Shown: positions 1 through 8,020, numbered from the stretch's first letter. The stretch: 19,759 nucleotides of DNA from Bacillota bacterium (GCA_023443025.1 JAEZWM010000106.1:1-19759), one strand, 5' to 3'. A program made the numbers and translations. The notes: generated by a model not told the origin, from the sequence alone.

Positions 1-23
1 TCTTTTATCTTTTTTATAAAATC

Positions 24-47
24 GAAGCAAAATCACTTCTTTGCTAC
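24..47. repeat. Short hairpin-type repeat, second copy at 4137-4159
   Basis: The sequence GAAGCAAAATC, then CTTCTTTGCT, closely matches the element at 4137-4159 (GAAGCAAAATC, then TTTTCTTGCTTC). Both are inverted repeats with a GAAGCAA left arm. Here the right arm is slightly decayed, so the stem is essentially AGCAAA/TTTGCT. It lies just beyond the mscL terminator. Because it is outside the repeat island, this family is probably scattered through the genome. Confidence 0.5.
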
Positions 48-73
48 CATGTATTTTAAAGTTTTACAAAATA

Positions 74-101
74 AAAAACTCCCCTTTTCGGGGAATTTTC
101 T
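74..101 (-). terminator. Rho-independent terminator of mscL
   Basis: Read on the minus strand, a GC core CCCC-GAAAA-GGGG is extended by A/T pairs and followed by a T run (AGTTTTTTATTTT). It begins right after the mscL stop codon (104-106), so it should end the pgpA-rnhA-mscL transcript. Confidence 0.85.
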
Positions 102-103
102 TT

Positions 104-496
104 TTAAATGGTTAATTCGCTTGTACAGTGTGGACATCTTGTAGCTTCGATTGGAATGTCTGTCTTGCAGTATGGACATGGTTTTGTGGTTGCTTCCGGT
201 TCTTCTTCCGGTCCTTTTGCTTTGTTAATGGCTTTGACTATTAAGAAGATTACAAAAGCAATAATAATGAATTTTAGTATTGCAGATAGTACAAGACCAT
301 ATACCATTTCAACGCCTGCTATGTTGACAGACAGGCTATCGATGGTAACTCCTGCTGTTAGAGCACCAATTAGCGGATTAATCATGCCTTCTACAAGTGC
401 AGTAACAATCGCACCGAAGGCTCCCCCAATAACTACCCCTATAGCTAAATCAATTACATTACCTCTCATTGCAAATTCTTTAAACTCTTTTAACAT
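104..496 (-). CDS. mscL: Large-conductance mechanosensitive channel MscL
   Basis: This is a homopentameric inner-membrane pore that opens under membrane tension and releases solutes during hypo-osmotic shock. The 130-residue length is normal. The N-terminal amphipathic helix (MLKEFKEFAMRGN) leads into pore helix TM1 (about 14-45, with the glycine-rich stretch GVVIGGAFGAIV). A short periplasmic loop follows, then TM2 (about 66-90). The C terminus ends in a zinc-ribbon-like pair, CPYC and CPHC, 12 residues apart; many Gram-positive MscL proteins carry this tail in place of the plain E. coli helix. An AAGGAGG ribosome binding site precedes the ATG. It lies 49 bp after rnhA with no visible terminator between them, so it is probably the last gene of that operon. 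Confidence 0.97.
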   Translation of the reverse strand: MLKEFKEFAMRGNVIDLAIGVVIGGAFGAIVTALVEGMINPLIGALTAGVTIDSLSVNIAGVEMVYGLVLSAILKFIIIAFVIFLIVKAINKAKGPEEEPEATTKPCPYCKTDIPIEATRCPHCTSELTI

Positions 497-545
497 GACT
501 TCCTCCTTATCGTGTACTATTTATATCAATCCAAATGGAATGATT

Positions 546-1199
546 TTAGTTGCCACAAGCAGCTTTTGCAAGTTTGTCGGCTTCTTCGTTAAATGTGTTA
601 CCGGTGTGTGCTTCAACTTTTACAAAAACTACTTTTAAAGTATCTTTTATCGATTGATAATAATTATAATATCTCTTTGTAAGTTCATTGTTTCTTTTCC
701 AATTACCTAATGCCCAGTGCTCGATTCCTGTATAGTCAAAATGTAAGTAGAGTAGACTTTTATCCTCATGGATTGCTTTTTTCATTGCATATACTGCACC
801 GTAAACCTCGCCTGCTACATTTCTATGATCTACACAGTCTTCACAGGTTGAACAACCTGATTCTGTAGATTTACCGTTTGCGGTAAATATAACCACTCCA
901 TAACCGAAAGTGCCGGTTTTTGAATTAAATGATCCGTCTACAAATGCACTCATTTCATTTTGACTTAAAGTGGATATTATTTTAGCTGCTGCTTCTTCAG
1001 GGTCTTTTGAAGTCGTTTGTGGTTCAGAAGGTGTAATTTGAGATTCTTCACCGATTAGAAAGCTTTCAGCTTCAGCTTTGGTTTTAAAACTCTTAAACAC
1101 CGCTCCTGAGTATCCCTTGACTTGTAATTGGCATTCCGCCCATGTTTCATATATACCCCTTTTCTTACCTTTCTTTACAGCGTAGTATTTTTTAGGCAT
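546..1199 (-). CDS. rnhA: Ribonuclease H1 with N-terminal hybrid-binding domain
   Basis: It degrades the RNA strand of RNA:DNA hybrids (R-loops, primers) in the cytoplasm. Residues 1-50 form the viroplasmin-like hybrid-binding domain (KKYYAVKKGKKRGIY, then W20 and a GYSGAVFKSF stretch). A linker of about 30 residues follows. The catalytic domain spans about 82-215 with the DEDD set visible: D88 (FVDGSF), E131 (NVAGEVYGA), D155 (HFDYTGI) and D208 (EEADKLA), plus H198. All catalytic residues are present. Before E131 there is a cysteine cluster, C116, C119 and C122, that I do not associate with this family. The start overlaps the stop of the upstream gene by 8 bp (ATGCCTAA), which suggests translational coupling. 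Confidence 0.95.
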   Translation of the reverse strand: MPKKYYAVKKGKKRGIYETWAECQLQVKGYSGAVFKSFKTKAEAESFLIGEESQITPSEPQTTSKDPEEAAAKIISTLSQNEMSAFVDGSFNSKTGTFGYGVVIFTANGKSTESGCSTCEDCVDHRNVAGEVYGAVYAMKKAIHEDKSLLYLHFDYTGIEHWALGNWKRNNELTKRYYNYYQSIKDTLKVVFVKVEAHTGNTFNEEADKLAKAACGN

Positions 1200-1713
1200 C
1201 TTCTTTTTTCTGATATGAATGCGCTAGTCTACTAGCCGATGCTGCTGCAAGTGCTGCAACAATATCATCCAAGAAAGTATTTACAACATTATCCTTACTT
1301 CTATCAAGCATCTTTATTATCCCTATCTTCTCCTTGTCGAGATATCCAAAATTAGTCAAGCCGATTGAGCCATAGATATTTACAATTGAAAGTGGTAAAA
1401 TCTCGTCAATTCCATATAATCCTTCGTCGGATTTAATAATTGAAAGAATAGGGTCATCAAACATATCCCTTTCAGCAAGTTCATCGATTGCAATTCCCGT
1501 CAAAATCGCGTGAACAACTTCCCTTTTTTCGAGAACTTTGTTGAGATGATGCATACAAGTTTCCAGATCCAAGTCTTCAATGTAAGATCCTTGAAGTTCG
1601 TAAATTATCTCTGCGATTTCTTCCAGCTTAACTCCCCTTCTTTCAAGGGCTTCTTTTGCATATACCGTGAGTTCTTCAACCGGATATTTGTATCTGTTCT
1701 TTTTATAGTTCAT
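1192..1713 (-). CDS. pgpA: Phosphatidylglycerophosphatase A family protein (YutG/LtrC type)
   Basis: PgpA enzymes remove the phosphate of phosphatidylglycerol phosphate to make phosphatidylglycerol. The C-terminal block carries the family hallmarks: YGSIGLTNFGYLDKEK (about 113-128) and NTFLDDIVAALAAA (about 144-157), with the acidic DD pair typical of the metal site. This 173-residue protein matches the shorter Gram-positive YutG/LtrC branch. In that branch the true substrate is less certain than for E. coli PgpA, and membrane helices are weak. An AAGGAG site lies 7 bp before the ATG. It is the first gene of a likely pgpA-rnhA-mscL operon and overlaps rnhA by 8 bp. I am confident of the family but less so of the exact reaction. 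Confidence 0.78.
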   Translation of the reverse strand: MNYKKNRYKYPVEELTVYAKEALERRGVKLEEIAEIIYELQGSYIEDLDLETCMHHLNKVLEKREVVHAILTGIAIDELAERDMFDDPILSIIKSDEGLYGIDEILPLSIVNIYGSIGLTNFGYLDKEKIGIIKMLDRSKDNVVNTFLDDIVAALAAASASRLAHSYQKKEDA

Positions 1714-1944
1714 ATATTTCTCCTTGTTATTATTTAATTACTCAATTAATGATTTATAAGATTGTTTTTAATTTAATAGATTGCGTTTTTCAAATTAGTT
1801 AAGTTAAGACGAAAAAAATATCACCTCTACAGTATTAGTCATGAGAGTAAGGTTAGTACCGAGCTGCGTTGAAAATCCAGGATTCCCAAGTCATTATAAA
1901 GCTCTCTTTAATACATTGCATTTCAACTCTACTCACACTACTTA
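1714..1944. other. Spacer between amylase and pgpA; no gene seen
   Basis: A 231-bp AT-rich spacer. On the minus strand a TTGAAA and a TAAAAA hexamer are 17 bp apart about 40 bp upstream of pgpA, which is only a weak promoter candidate. I see no convincing terminator for the amylase gene and no open frame of useful length with a ribosome binding site. Confidence 0.4.
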
Positions 1945-3402
1945 CTACCCATTAATATCGCCGTACGCTGCCAATGATCCTGCCGGTGCAATAAATCTTC
2001 CATCTCCGTTTTCATCTATGACAATTTCCTCTTCTACTTGCCCGGTTAGGTCTTTAAAAATTTGACCGGATCTTTCCTTGCCAACATTCATCATGATAAC
2101 GGATTGATCACGATTTGTCATTGCAACTGCAAGTGCTCCCGGATGGTCTTTATCTCCCATTCTAACCCACCCAATGGTATGAGGATCGTCAAAATAGTCG
2201 TGCTGTTCTCCATAGGCATGACTTTTTCTTATGCCGAGAAGATTGTCTATCATATCCTTTTGTGACTCTACAGCATGTTCCCCATCTGCAGGAATTCCAT
2301 AGTAATCCCCAAAAAATACGCATGGATATCCGTCTTTTCGAAGTAGAATAATTCCATATGCCATTTTCTTAAACCATGGCGCTACGAAGGACCCTAAGGA
2401 CTGTCCCGGTTGTGAGTCGTGGTTATCCACAAATGTTACTGCAATTGTAGGGTGTTCAGCAACTACGGTATTATTAAAAATATTTCTTAAATCGTAGTCT
2501 CCACCACCATGTGATGCACCAAACATATTAAAGTGTAATCCTACATCAAATATATCGAGTTTATAGTCAACTTCATAAAGGTATTCATTTGATTGGTCTT
2601 TATTAGCTGACCAGTATTCACCGAATAGGTAAAAATCTTCTCCGAATGTCGCTTCAGCAGTTTCGGTAAAATCTTTCATGAATAAATCATCTATATGCTT
2701 TGCAGCATCTATCCTAAATCCATCAACCTTGGTTGTATCTACAAGCCATTTAGCCCAAGTCTTAAACTCGTTAATAACTTCCGGATGAGCATGGTCAATA
2801 TTTGCAAACATAAGATAATCAAAGTTTCCTTTTTCAGGTGACACTCCCATAGACCATCCCTTATTTTCGCCAAGTATCCTAAATACTCCTACCTCTCCGG
2901 TTATACCATCGGAATCCACCCCTGTGAAGTGGTTGTGATTCCATTTGAATTCTGAGTACTTATTATCACGTCCGGGAAAATCAAAACCGGTCCAGCCTTC
3001 TATTTCATGTGGTTCTGATATTTCTTGACTTCTGTCGTTCGGATCTACTTTGACTGCCATAAACTTTTCAGAATAATCTGCTCCGGCTTTATGATTCATA
3101 ACTATATCTGCATACACTAACATATCATGTTTATGTATTTCTTCAATGAGTGCAAGCAGCTCTTCTTTGGTTCCGTACTTTGTTCGTACGCTTCCTTTTT
3201 GGTCAAATTCACCTAGATCATATAGGTCATAAATTCCATATCCAATGTCGTTGGTTCCCGTTGCTTTACAAAAAGGTGGTAACCAAATAGAATCAAATCC
3301 GGCTTCTTTAAGCGCTTTAATATTTTCCTTTAAAAAATTAAAATGGTTTCCATCATCGGGTAAATACCATTGAAACCCTTGTAACATAACTGCATTTTTC
3401 AT
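1945..3402 (-). CDS. Cytoplasmic alpha-amylase (GH13)
   Basis: A retaining endo-acting alpha-1,4-glucan hydrolase. There is no signal peptide, so it should act inside the cell on glycogen or imported maltodextrins. I chose the ATG at 3400-3402, which has a GGAGGT site 4 bp upstream, rather than an in-frame start 7 codons earlier. The resulting 485 residues fit the AmyA-type cytoplasmic amylases. Conserved GH13 regions are all present: DIVMNH (D99, H104), GFRIDAAKH (R230 and nucleophile D232), FGEYW (acid/base E262) and FVDNHD (D329). Domain B lies between about 104 and 210 and a beta-rich C-terminal domain follows about residue 395. No transporter, glucosidase or glycogen gene is adjacent. 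It stands alone between 1.4 kb of repeats upstream and 231 bp of spacer downstream. Confidence 0.94.
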   Translation of the reverse strand: MKNAVMLQGFQWYLPDDGNHFNFLKENIKALKEAGFDSIWLPPFCKATGTNDIGYGIYDLYDLGEFDQKGSVRTKYGTKEELLALIEEIHKHDMLVYADIVMNHKAGADYSEKFMAVKVDPNDRSQEISEPHEIEGWTGFDFPGRDNKYSEFKWNHNHFTGVDSDGITGEVGVFRILGENKGWSMGVSPEKGNFDYLMFANIDHAHPEVINEFKTWAKWLVDTTKVDGFRIDAAKHIDDLFMKDFTETAEATFGEDFYLFGEYWSANKDQSNEYLYEVDYKLDIFDVGLHFNMFGASHGGGDYDLRNIFNNTVVAEHPTIAVTFVDNHDSQPGQSLGSFVAPWFKKMAYGIILLRKDGYPCVFFGDYYGIPADGEHAVESQKDMIDNLLGIRKSHAYGEQHDYFDDPHTIGWVRMGDKDHPGALAVAMTNRDQSVIMMNVGKERSGQIFKDLTGQVEEEIVIDENGDGRFIAPAGSLAAYGDING

Positions 3403-3550
3403 AATTACCTCCAATAATAACACTAGTATTTATATTACCCGATTTAATTAAAGATTAACAGAATATTAGGAGCTAGATTTATTTTGTTTTTTTAAGAATT
3501 GTAGGGAGAAGTTAGTCCAGAGAGAACGGTAGTGAGTAGTGAGTTTCGTA

Positions 3551-3690
3551 GGAAATCTGCGATTTCCGAGTTTTTATAATGTGGTGCAATTAATATTAAA
3601 TCAATTTAGGTGATTTAGGATTTGCTTTAAATTGATAGAATGTGCGTGGTTTAGGGGATTTATGGAAAGGCGAATCTGAGTTCGCCACTA
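3551..3690. repeat. Repeat block A: hairpin plus conserved linker
   Basis: It starts with the hairpin GGAAATC-TGC-GATTTCC, continues with GTTTTTATA and GTGGTGCA, then with a stretch (3598-3652) matching the 3' half of the 132-bp repeats. It ends with GGGGATTTATGG and the hairpin GGCGAA-TCTGAG-TTCGCC (3669-3686). The end segment recurs in decayed form at 4578-4620, and the starting segment recurs at 4666-4703. Confidence 0.7.
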
Positions 3691-3734
3691 GTTTAGAGGG
3701 GAGAAATTAGAAGTTTGAAGTTAGACAATGAGTA

Positions 3735-3751
3735 AGAAATCTTCGATTTCT
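3735..3751. repeat. Hairpin repeat AGAAATC-TTC-GATTTCT, copy 1
   Basis: A perfect 7-bp stem with a 3-base loop. The same 17 bases occur at 4091-4107. The element at 3551-3567 is a variant in which the outer pair is G-C instead of A-T and the loop is TGC. A worn relative is at 4666-4680. Confidence 0.7.
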
Positions 3752-3774
3752 AGGCTTTTACAAAAAATCGTAGC

Positions 3775-3792
3775 GGAAGTGCCCTCACTTCC
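3775..3792. repeat. Hairpin GGAAGTG-CCCT-CACTTCC, inverted copy
   Basis: A 7-bp perfect stem with a 4-base loop. It is the reverse complement of the hairpins inside both 132-bp repeats (3949-3966 and 4487-4504). Its flank CGTAGC matches the reverse complement of their flank GCTACG, so the shared unit is longer than the stem itself. Confidence 0.75.
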
Positions 3793-3818
3793 ATTCTGTT
3801 ATATTTTTTAAATTGTAG

Positions 3819-3864
3819 GGGAGAACTCTGATTCTCCCGGTTTATGAGAGGAGCCTGTAGCTCC
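3819..3864. repeat. Two adjacent hairpins of the island
   Basis: The first is GGGAGAA-CTCTGA-TTCTCCC (3819-3838), preceded by ATTGTAG. The second is GGAGC-CTGTA-GCTCC (3850-3864). The reverse complement of the first shares the loop pattern GAATC(A/T)GAGTTC with the hairpin at 3669-3686, and the stems differ by a paired change (A-T versus C-G). Confidence 0.65.
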
Positions 3865-3914
3865 GATTCGTAAACTACTGCTGTTTTTTTGATTGGACAA
3901 TGCTGGGTTATTTA

Positions 3915-4046
3915 ATCTGCCATAGTTTAATTTAAGTCAAATGTAATTGGAAGTGAGGGCACTTCCGCTACGGCTGTGGCATGGTTTAATAAATCAATTT
4001 AGGTGATTTAGGATTAGTTTTTATTCAATAGAATGTGCGTGGTTTA
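3915..4046. repeat. 132-bp direct repeat, copy 1
   Basis: It runs from ATCTGCC to GTGCGTGGTTTA and matches 4453-4584 base for base without gaps, except for four substitutions that I counted by eye. It contains the hairpin GGAAGTGAGGGCACTTCC (3949-3966). The 3' part (about 55 bp) is also present, more diverged, at 3598-3652. It has no open frame of note. Confidence 0.9.
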
Positions 4047-4090
4047 ATTTAGACGTGAGAAATCAGAGGTTAGACGTAAGACATTAGGAA

Positions 4091-4107
4091 AGAAATCTTC
4101 GATTTCT
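4091..4107. repeat. Hairpin repeat AGAAATC-TTC-GATTTCT, copy 2
   Basis: Identical to 3735-3751. Both copies follow a similar degenerate lead-in containing GTTAGAC, so the repeated unit extends upstream of the stem. Confidence 0.7.
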
Positions 4108-4136
4108 TACTGCTCGAACGTATTTTATATACATCC

Positions 4137-4159
4137 GAAGCAAAATCTTTTCTTGCTTC
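4137..4159. repeat. Hairpin GAAGCAA-(9)-TTGCTTC
   Basis: A perfect 7-bp stem with a 9-base loop. It is closely similar to the element at 24-47 near the left window end. Confidence 0.65.
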
Positions 4160-4201
4160 CACCGTTCCAGAAGTAAAAAATAAGTATTATTTTCCAGTGG
4201 A

Positions 4202-4367
4202 GAACATGTTGAAATTTATCCGACTTTGAACGGTTGGTGTAAAATCATATTGTAGGCTCCGTAGGGTTTTGATTTATTTTTTGTAGCGCAGCGGTATATA
4301 AATCACCGGAGGAACCGAAATACGATTTTACCCAATAAGTGAACGGAAGAGAAATTGCAACTTGTTC
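4202..4367. repeat. Imperfect inverted repeat of about 166 bp
   Basis: The outer arms (4202-4219 and 4350-4367) match at 16 of 18 positions as reverse complements. Further in, GTAAAATC (4239-4246) pairs with GATTTTAC (4324-4331), then TATT with AATA, CTCCG with CGGAG, and GATTTAT (4271-4277) with ATAAATC (4298-4304). All pairs share one centre near 4285. The tip is a 20-base loop. As DNA it resembles a transposase-less palindromic element; as RNA it would form one long bulged hairpin. I see no clear target-site duplication. Confidence 0.75.
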
Positions 4368-4452
4368 GGAGCCCTTTCTTTTGTCTTTTGTTTCTACCCT
4401 TGGATAACGATAAGCCTAGCTTGTAAAGTTAAAATTAGGCTAGTTTTAATCC

Positions 4453-4584
4453 ATCTGCCGTAGTTTTATTTAAGTCAAATGTAATTGGAAGTGAGGGCAC
4501 TTCCGCTACGGCTGTGGTATGGTTTAATAAATTAATTTAGGTGATTTAGGATTAGTTTTTATTCAATAGAATGTGCGTGGTTTA
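4453..4584. repeat. 132-bp direct repeat, copy 2
   Basis: The second copy of 3915-4046, about 97% identical, in the same orientation and 538 bp away. Its hairpin is at 4487-4504. Unlike copy 1, it continues into GGGGATTTATGG, a tail shared with block A (3653-3664). Confidence 0.9.
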
Positions 4585-4665
4585 GGGGATTTATGGTAAG
4601 GTGAAACAGAGTTCGCAACTACATTTCTGCAGCAAGCTGTAAAAAGATAGAAAATTGTATTTTAA

Positions 4666-4770
4666 GAAATCACAAATTTCCAGGTTTTTATATGAGTGTG
4701 GTGCACAAGATTTAACATCATTAAATTAAATATGAGATAAACTATACTTTTATAGATTGTGGGTGGTTTA
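4666..4770. repeat. Diverged repeat block related to block A
   Basis: A worn hairpin (GAAAT-CACAA-ATTTC, 4666-4680) is followed by GTTTTTATATGAGTGTGGTGCA and ends with GTGGGTGGTTTA, in the same order as 3551-3652. The middle is poorly conserved, so this is an older or partial copy. Confidence 0.5.
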
Positions 4771-4800
4771 AATTTTTTTCGAAAAGCCGTATTAACCAAT

Positions 4801-4827
4801 AAAAAACCGCGCATGCACGCGGTTTTT
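4801..4827 (-). terminator. Terminator of the AGCS symporter gene
   Basis: On the minus strand AAAAACCGCG-TGCATG-CGCGGTTTTTT forms a 10-bp stem with a 6-base loop, followed by a T-rich tail 12 bp after the symporter stop. The stem is nearly symmetric, with T-rich sequence on both sides, so it could also stop plus-strand transcription leaving the repeat island. Confidence 0.9.
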
Positions 4828-4838
4828 GATTTTTAAAA

Positions 4839-6239
4839 TTATTGATATTTGTAATCGTAGTGTAGTGCTTGTCCAGTACGTACTTGCTCGTCGTAATCCA
4901 AATAAAGTTTCTTCGCTTCTCTTATAAGTATGAAAAGACCAAGAACGTTAGGAATTACCATGATTCCGTTAAACATGTCTGCAAGTTCCCAAACAATTTC
5001 TACATTTAGAACTGATCCCAGTACTACGAATACTAGTACCAGTACTTGGTATACTCTAATTGCTGCTTTTGATTTGAATAAGTACTTGGTGTTACCTTCA
5101 CCGAAGTAGTACCATCCAACTATTGTTGTAAATGCAAAGAACATTAGTGCTACAGCCAGGAATTTACCTCCGGCTGATCCGAATGCTTCAATAAATGCTT
5201 CTTGTGTAACCCTTGGTCCTTGGATGCCTAATTTGTCTGCTCCCGTAACAAGTACAATCAGTGCTGTAGCTGTACATACGATAATCGTGTCGATGAATAC
5301 TCCAACCATTGCAACTGTTCCTTGAAGTACCGGGTGAGCAACGTCAGCTACCGCATGGGAGTTAGGTGTAGATCCCATTCCGGCTTCGTTTGAGAAAAGT
5401 CCTCTAGCGATTCCGTATCTGATAGCAGTTTTAACTGCAACCCCTGCAGCTCCACCAAGCACAGCTTTTGAACTGAATGCTGATGTGAAAATTGCACTAA
5501 TTACCGGTATAATCATACCTCTGAATGTAACAAGTATTGCAATTGCTCCAACGATATAAACAGCCGCCATGATAGGTACTACCAGCTCTGTAAATTTAGC
5601 TATACGACTCATTCCACCTAGGAATATAAGTGCCGCAAACACTGCTAAAACAAGTCCTATAACTATCGGTTCAATATTAAATGCACTTGCCATAACTTCA
5701 GTAATTGAGTTTGACTGTACCATGTTTCCAACAAGACCTAATGCAAGTATAATTGTAATTGCGAAGAATGCTGCTAGGAATTTACCTAAACCGTCCATTC
5801 CATTTTCTTTAAGTCCGTTATGAATGTAGTATGCAGGTCCCCCTACTAACTCTCCATCCTTTGTCTCTCTATATTTCTGTGCTAAAAGTGCCTCCACTGA
5901 AATAGTTGACATTCCGAATATAGCAATAATCCACATCCAGAAAATCGCTCCCGGTCCACCGGATACGATTGCCGTAGATACTCCTCCGATATTTCCTGTT
6001 CCTACTTGTGCAGCGATTGCTGTAGCAAGTGATTGGAAAGATGACATCGAGCCTTCTCTTCCTTTTTCCCTTGAAAAAATCTTACCAAAACTGTTTTTAA
6101 ATCCTGTACCTAGCCTAGTAAATTGAGGAAATCCTAGATAAATTGTAGAAATAAGTCCAAATCCTCCTAAGAGAATCATCATAGGCGGTCCCCATAACTG
6201 ACCATTGATGGCTGATACAATTTTCAATAAAGCGTCCAT
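4839..6239 (-). CDS. Sodium:alanine/glycine symporter (AGCS family)
   Basis: A secondary transporter that imports alanine, glycine or a similar small amino acid with sodium (TC 2.A.25). The 466-residue protein is rich in hydrophobic helices. It carries the family signature GGPGAIFWMW at 94-103, preceded by the conserved QVGTGNIGGVSTA segment (78-90), and a downstream GLFSNEAGMGSTPNSHAVA stretch typical of these carriers. A GAGGAGG site precedes the ATG. It is monocistronic: its own promoter and 5' hairpin lie upstream and a strong terminator lies downstream. Substrate (alanine versus glycine versus glutamine) cannot be read from the sequence. Amino-acid uptake fits a fermenter of amino acids, but that is inference. 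Confidence 0.95.
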   Translation of the reverse strand: MDALLKIVSAINGQLWGPPMMILLGGFGLISTIYLGFPQFTRLGTGFKNSFGKIFSREKGREGSMSSFQSLATAIAAQVGTGNIGGVSTAIVSGGPGAIFWMWIIAIFGMSTISVEALLAQKYRETKDGELVGGPAYYIHNGLKENGMDGLGKFLAAFFAITIILALGLVGNMVQSNSITEVMASAFNIEPIVIGLVLAVFAALIFLGGMSRIAKFTELVVPIMAAVYIVGAIAILVTFRGMIIPVISAIFTSAFSSKAVLGGAAGVAVKTAIRYGIARGLFSNEAGMGSTPNSHAVADVAHPVLQGTVAMVGVFIDTIIVCTATALIVLVTGADKLGIQGPRVTQEAFIEAFGSAGGKFLAVALMFFAFTTIVGWYYFGEGNTKYLFKSKAAIRVYQVLVLVFVVLGSVLNVEIVWELADMFNGIMVIPNVLGLFILIREAKKLYLDYDEQVRTGQALHYDYKYQ

Positions 6240-6260
6240 AAATACCTCCTCAGTTTTTAT

Positions 6261-6279
6261 AGGTGGTCTCCTACCACCT
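6261..6279 (-). promoter_or_regulatory. Hairpin at the predicted 5' end of the symporter mRNA
   Basis: AGGTGGT-AGGAG-ACCACCT is a perfect 7-bp stem with a 5-base loop. The predicted transcription start (about 7 bases after the -10 box at 6285-6290) falls at the first base of this stem. It ends about 21 bases before the start codon. A structured 5' terminus usually protects mRNA from decay; the loop AGGAG also resembles a Shine-Dalgarno sequence. Confidence 0.55.
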
Positions 6280-6284
6280 TCTAT

Positions 6285-6312
6285 ATAATATCACATTAAA
6301 GGAGGATTGCAA
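6285..6312 (-). promoter_or_regulatory. Sigma-A type promoter of the symporter gene
   Basis: On the minus strand TTGCAA (6307-6312) and TATTAT (6285-6290) are 16 bp apart, 45 bp upstream of the start codon. The -35 box overlaps the palindrome at 6308-6323. Confidence 0.55.
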
Positions 6313-6323
6313 ACGTTTATGCA
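6308..6323. promoter_or_regulatory. LacI/PurR-like palindromic operator candidate
   Basis: TGCAAACGTTTATGCA is a near-perfect palindrome centred on CG. The GCAAACGTTT core is the pattern bound by many LacI-family repressors (the E. coli PurR box has the same core). It overlaps the -35 of the symporter promoter, a position suited to repression. No LacI-type regulator gene is in the window. Confidence 0.45.
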
Positions 6324-6430
6324 AAATATTTTATAAATAGTTGGATATTTTAAAAACTTTTTAAGTTTTTAATTGTACTCATTTTAGTATAATACCACAT
6401 TCGGCTCTAAGCATTGAAATGGTGCTATTA

Positions 6431-7126
6431 TTAGAACCCTAAATAGAACATATATAGCCCTAATGCGAGCACTAATACACCAAAAACATAGTTTAAAATC
6501 ACGGAAAATCTTTGATAACCTTTCCCCGATTGTATAAAATTGAACTTTCCTAAACTAGTCCCAACTACCACTACGGTTATCCCATGGCCTATAGCATAAA
6601 GTAAAAATAATAGTATTCCGGTCAAAATACCTGATCCGGTTCCGCCTATCATTGCCATAAGTGCTATCATTACAGGAGTTGCACATGGGGATGCAAAAAA
6701 TCCTGAAATTATTCCAAGCGCGAATGCACCAAGTTTATTTTTTCTAAATTTGTTGCCCTTAGATTGGAGTTTTGATGTGAGATCTATTACTCCAAAGAGT
6801 TGTAATGCCATTAGCATCATCAATACACCTAGAAATAGATACCACCATCTACCGGCGAAATTAATCAGTTTTCCGAGTAGTGCAGCAATTATTCCAAGGG
6901 TTACAAAAGTTACTGCATTTCCCAATGCATATATTAACGAAATGTGAAAAGCAGTTTTCGTGTTAAGCTCTTTATCTGCTCCAAGGTATGTTATTATTAT
7001 GGGCAATGATGAAAGTGAGCACGGTGTTAAGGATGTTAAAAAACCTCCTAACAACGCAACAAAGGGAAGCATTATGCCTCCCCCTCTGAGTGCTGCACTT
7101 AAATCAAATAGAATTTTATCTAGCAT
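6431..7126 (-). CDS. ccdA: CcdA/DsbD-type membrane electron transporter
   Basis: It carries electrons from cytoplasmic thioredoxin across the membrane to reduce disulfides outside. The 231-residue protein has six predicted membrane helices. It keeps both redox cysteines in their usual proline contexts: C36 in LTPCS and C148 in SPCATP. The length is normal for CcdA. Its ATG lies inside the end of the thioredoxin-like gene (11-bp overlap, ATGCTAGATAA) with GGAG about 9 bases upstream, so the two are co-translated. The neighbour is therefore its probable periplasm-side partner. No cytochrome c genes are present, so the client is more likely an extracytoplasmic thiol protein than cytochrome c maturation. 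A weak A/T-only hairpin at 6352-6373 may end the transcript. Confidence 0.93.
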   Translation of the reverse strand: MLDKILFDLSAALRGGGIMLPFVALLGGFLTSLTPCSLSSLPIIITYLGADKELNTKTAFHISLIYALGNAVTFVTLGIIAALLGKLINFAGRWWYLFLGVLMMLMALQLFGVIDLTSKLQSKGNKFRKNKLGAFALGIISGFFASPCATPVMIALMAMIGGTGSGILTGILLFLLYAIGHGITVVVVGTSLGKFNFIQSGKGYQRFSVILNYVFGVLVLALGLYMFYLGF

Positions 7127-7865
7127 GGTTCATCTCTCCAAGCATATCTTCCAAAATCTCTTTGTCAAGTTTACCATATGCCATAGACAGTGCAATCTCA
7201 TCTGATCCTCTAGGTGTAAACTTGTAGATATGATTGATGTATTTTTCTGATGGATCATATGGCTGTCCATCTGAATCTACAAGTATGATTGCAGGGGTAG
7301 CTTGTATCGGCCACTGCATCGGGAATTCAGGGTATTTATCCATATCAATATACTTTACAATCGCTTTTCCGTTTAGTTCTTCATTCAACTGTACAAGATC
7401 CGGCTGCATTTGTTTACAGTATATACATCCTTCATTTCCAAAAGTAATAAGGATTGGCATTTTGTATTCTTTATATCTTTCTACATCAATATTATCGCCG
7501 TCGTATAGTGCAAAGTCACCTGCAACGAGTTCTTCAGCAGCTTCTTTTTCGTTAAGTGCTTTAAATCCCTCTTCTCCGGTTGCCGGAGGAGCCGTAACCT
7601 GGGGTGTTTCTTCGGCTGTTTCAGCTTTTTCCTCTGCTTCCGACTTTTTATCCGTTTCTTCGGTTGTTTCAGGTGCTTCTGTTTTCTTTTCTTCTTCCTT
7701 TACTTCTGTCTCTTCAGTTTTCGGAACTTCTTTTTCTGCGGTATCAGTAACTTTTGTTTCGGGTTTGGATTCTACAGTCGTTTTATCCTGATTTTTAACA
7801 AACCAAACTGCGCCTATTGCAATAATAATTGCTGCTATAATTCCGTATTTTATTTTGTTTTGCAT
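7116..7865 (-). CDS. Membrane-anchored extracytoplasmic thioredoxin-like protein
   Basis: An N-terminal membrane anchor (about 7-23) is followed by a charged, low-complexity linker rich in Glu, Thr and Lys (about 26-95). A thioredoxin-fold domain spans about 110-249. The active site is CIYC (C147, C150) in GNEGCIYCKQMQP. The cis-proline motif ATPAIIL (P191) and the IDMDKYP strand support a working fold. The domain should face outward, tethered by the long linker, and be recharged by CcdA encoded immediately downstream. A role as reductase is inferred from that pairing; the client is unknown. An AAGGAG site lies 6 bp before the ATG. No clear promoter is visible in the 200 bp upstream, but a terminator there separates it from the lipoprotein gene. 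Confidence 0.9.
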   Translation of the reverse strand: MQNKIKYGIIAAIIIAIGAVWFVKNQDKTTVESKPETKVTDTAEKEVPKTEETEVKEEEKKTEAPETTEETDKKSEAEEKAETAEETPQVTAPPATGEEGFKALNEKEAAEELVAGDFALYDGDNIDVERYKEYKMPILITFGNEGCIYCKQMQPDLVQLNEELNGKAIVKYIDMDKYPEFPMQWPIQATPAIILVDSDGQPYDPSEKYINHIYKFTPRGSDEIALSMAYGKLDKEILEDMLGEMNHAR

Positions 7866-8020
7866 GTTAACTCCTTGTAGTTATAATATTTTTCTTACCT
7901 TTACTTAATGAATTTTGTTGTAAATATTTTAGTGGTTAAATCTCTTATTATTCATCTCCAACCACGGACAACTCATCTATCTTTTTATACCCACCATTGA
8001 TAATTATAATCATTTAACTA

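Larger units (their letters stand above)
3403..4838. other. 1.4-kb gene-free repeat island
   Basis: No open frame of useful length with a ribosome binding site is visible on either strand between the amylase start and the symporter stop. The stretch is filled by the repeats listed separately plus the symporter terminator at its right end. Just upstream of the amylase ATG the minus strand has TTAATC and TATAAA 18 bp apart, a weak promoter candidate. I recognise no tRNA, rRNA or known riboswitch here. Confidence 0.75.
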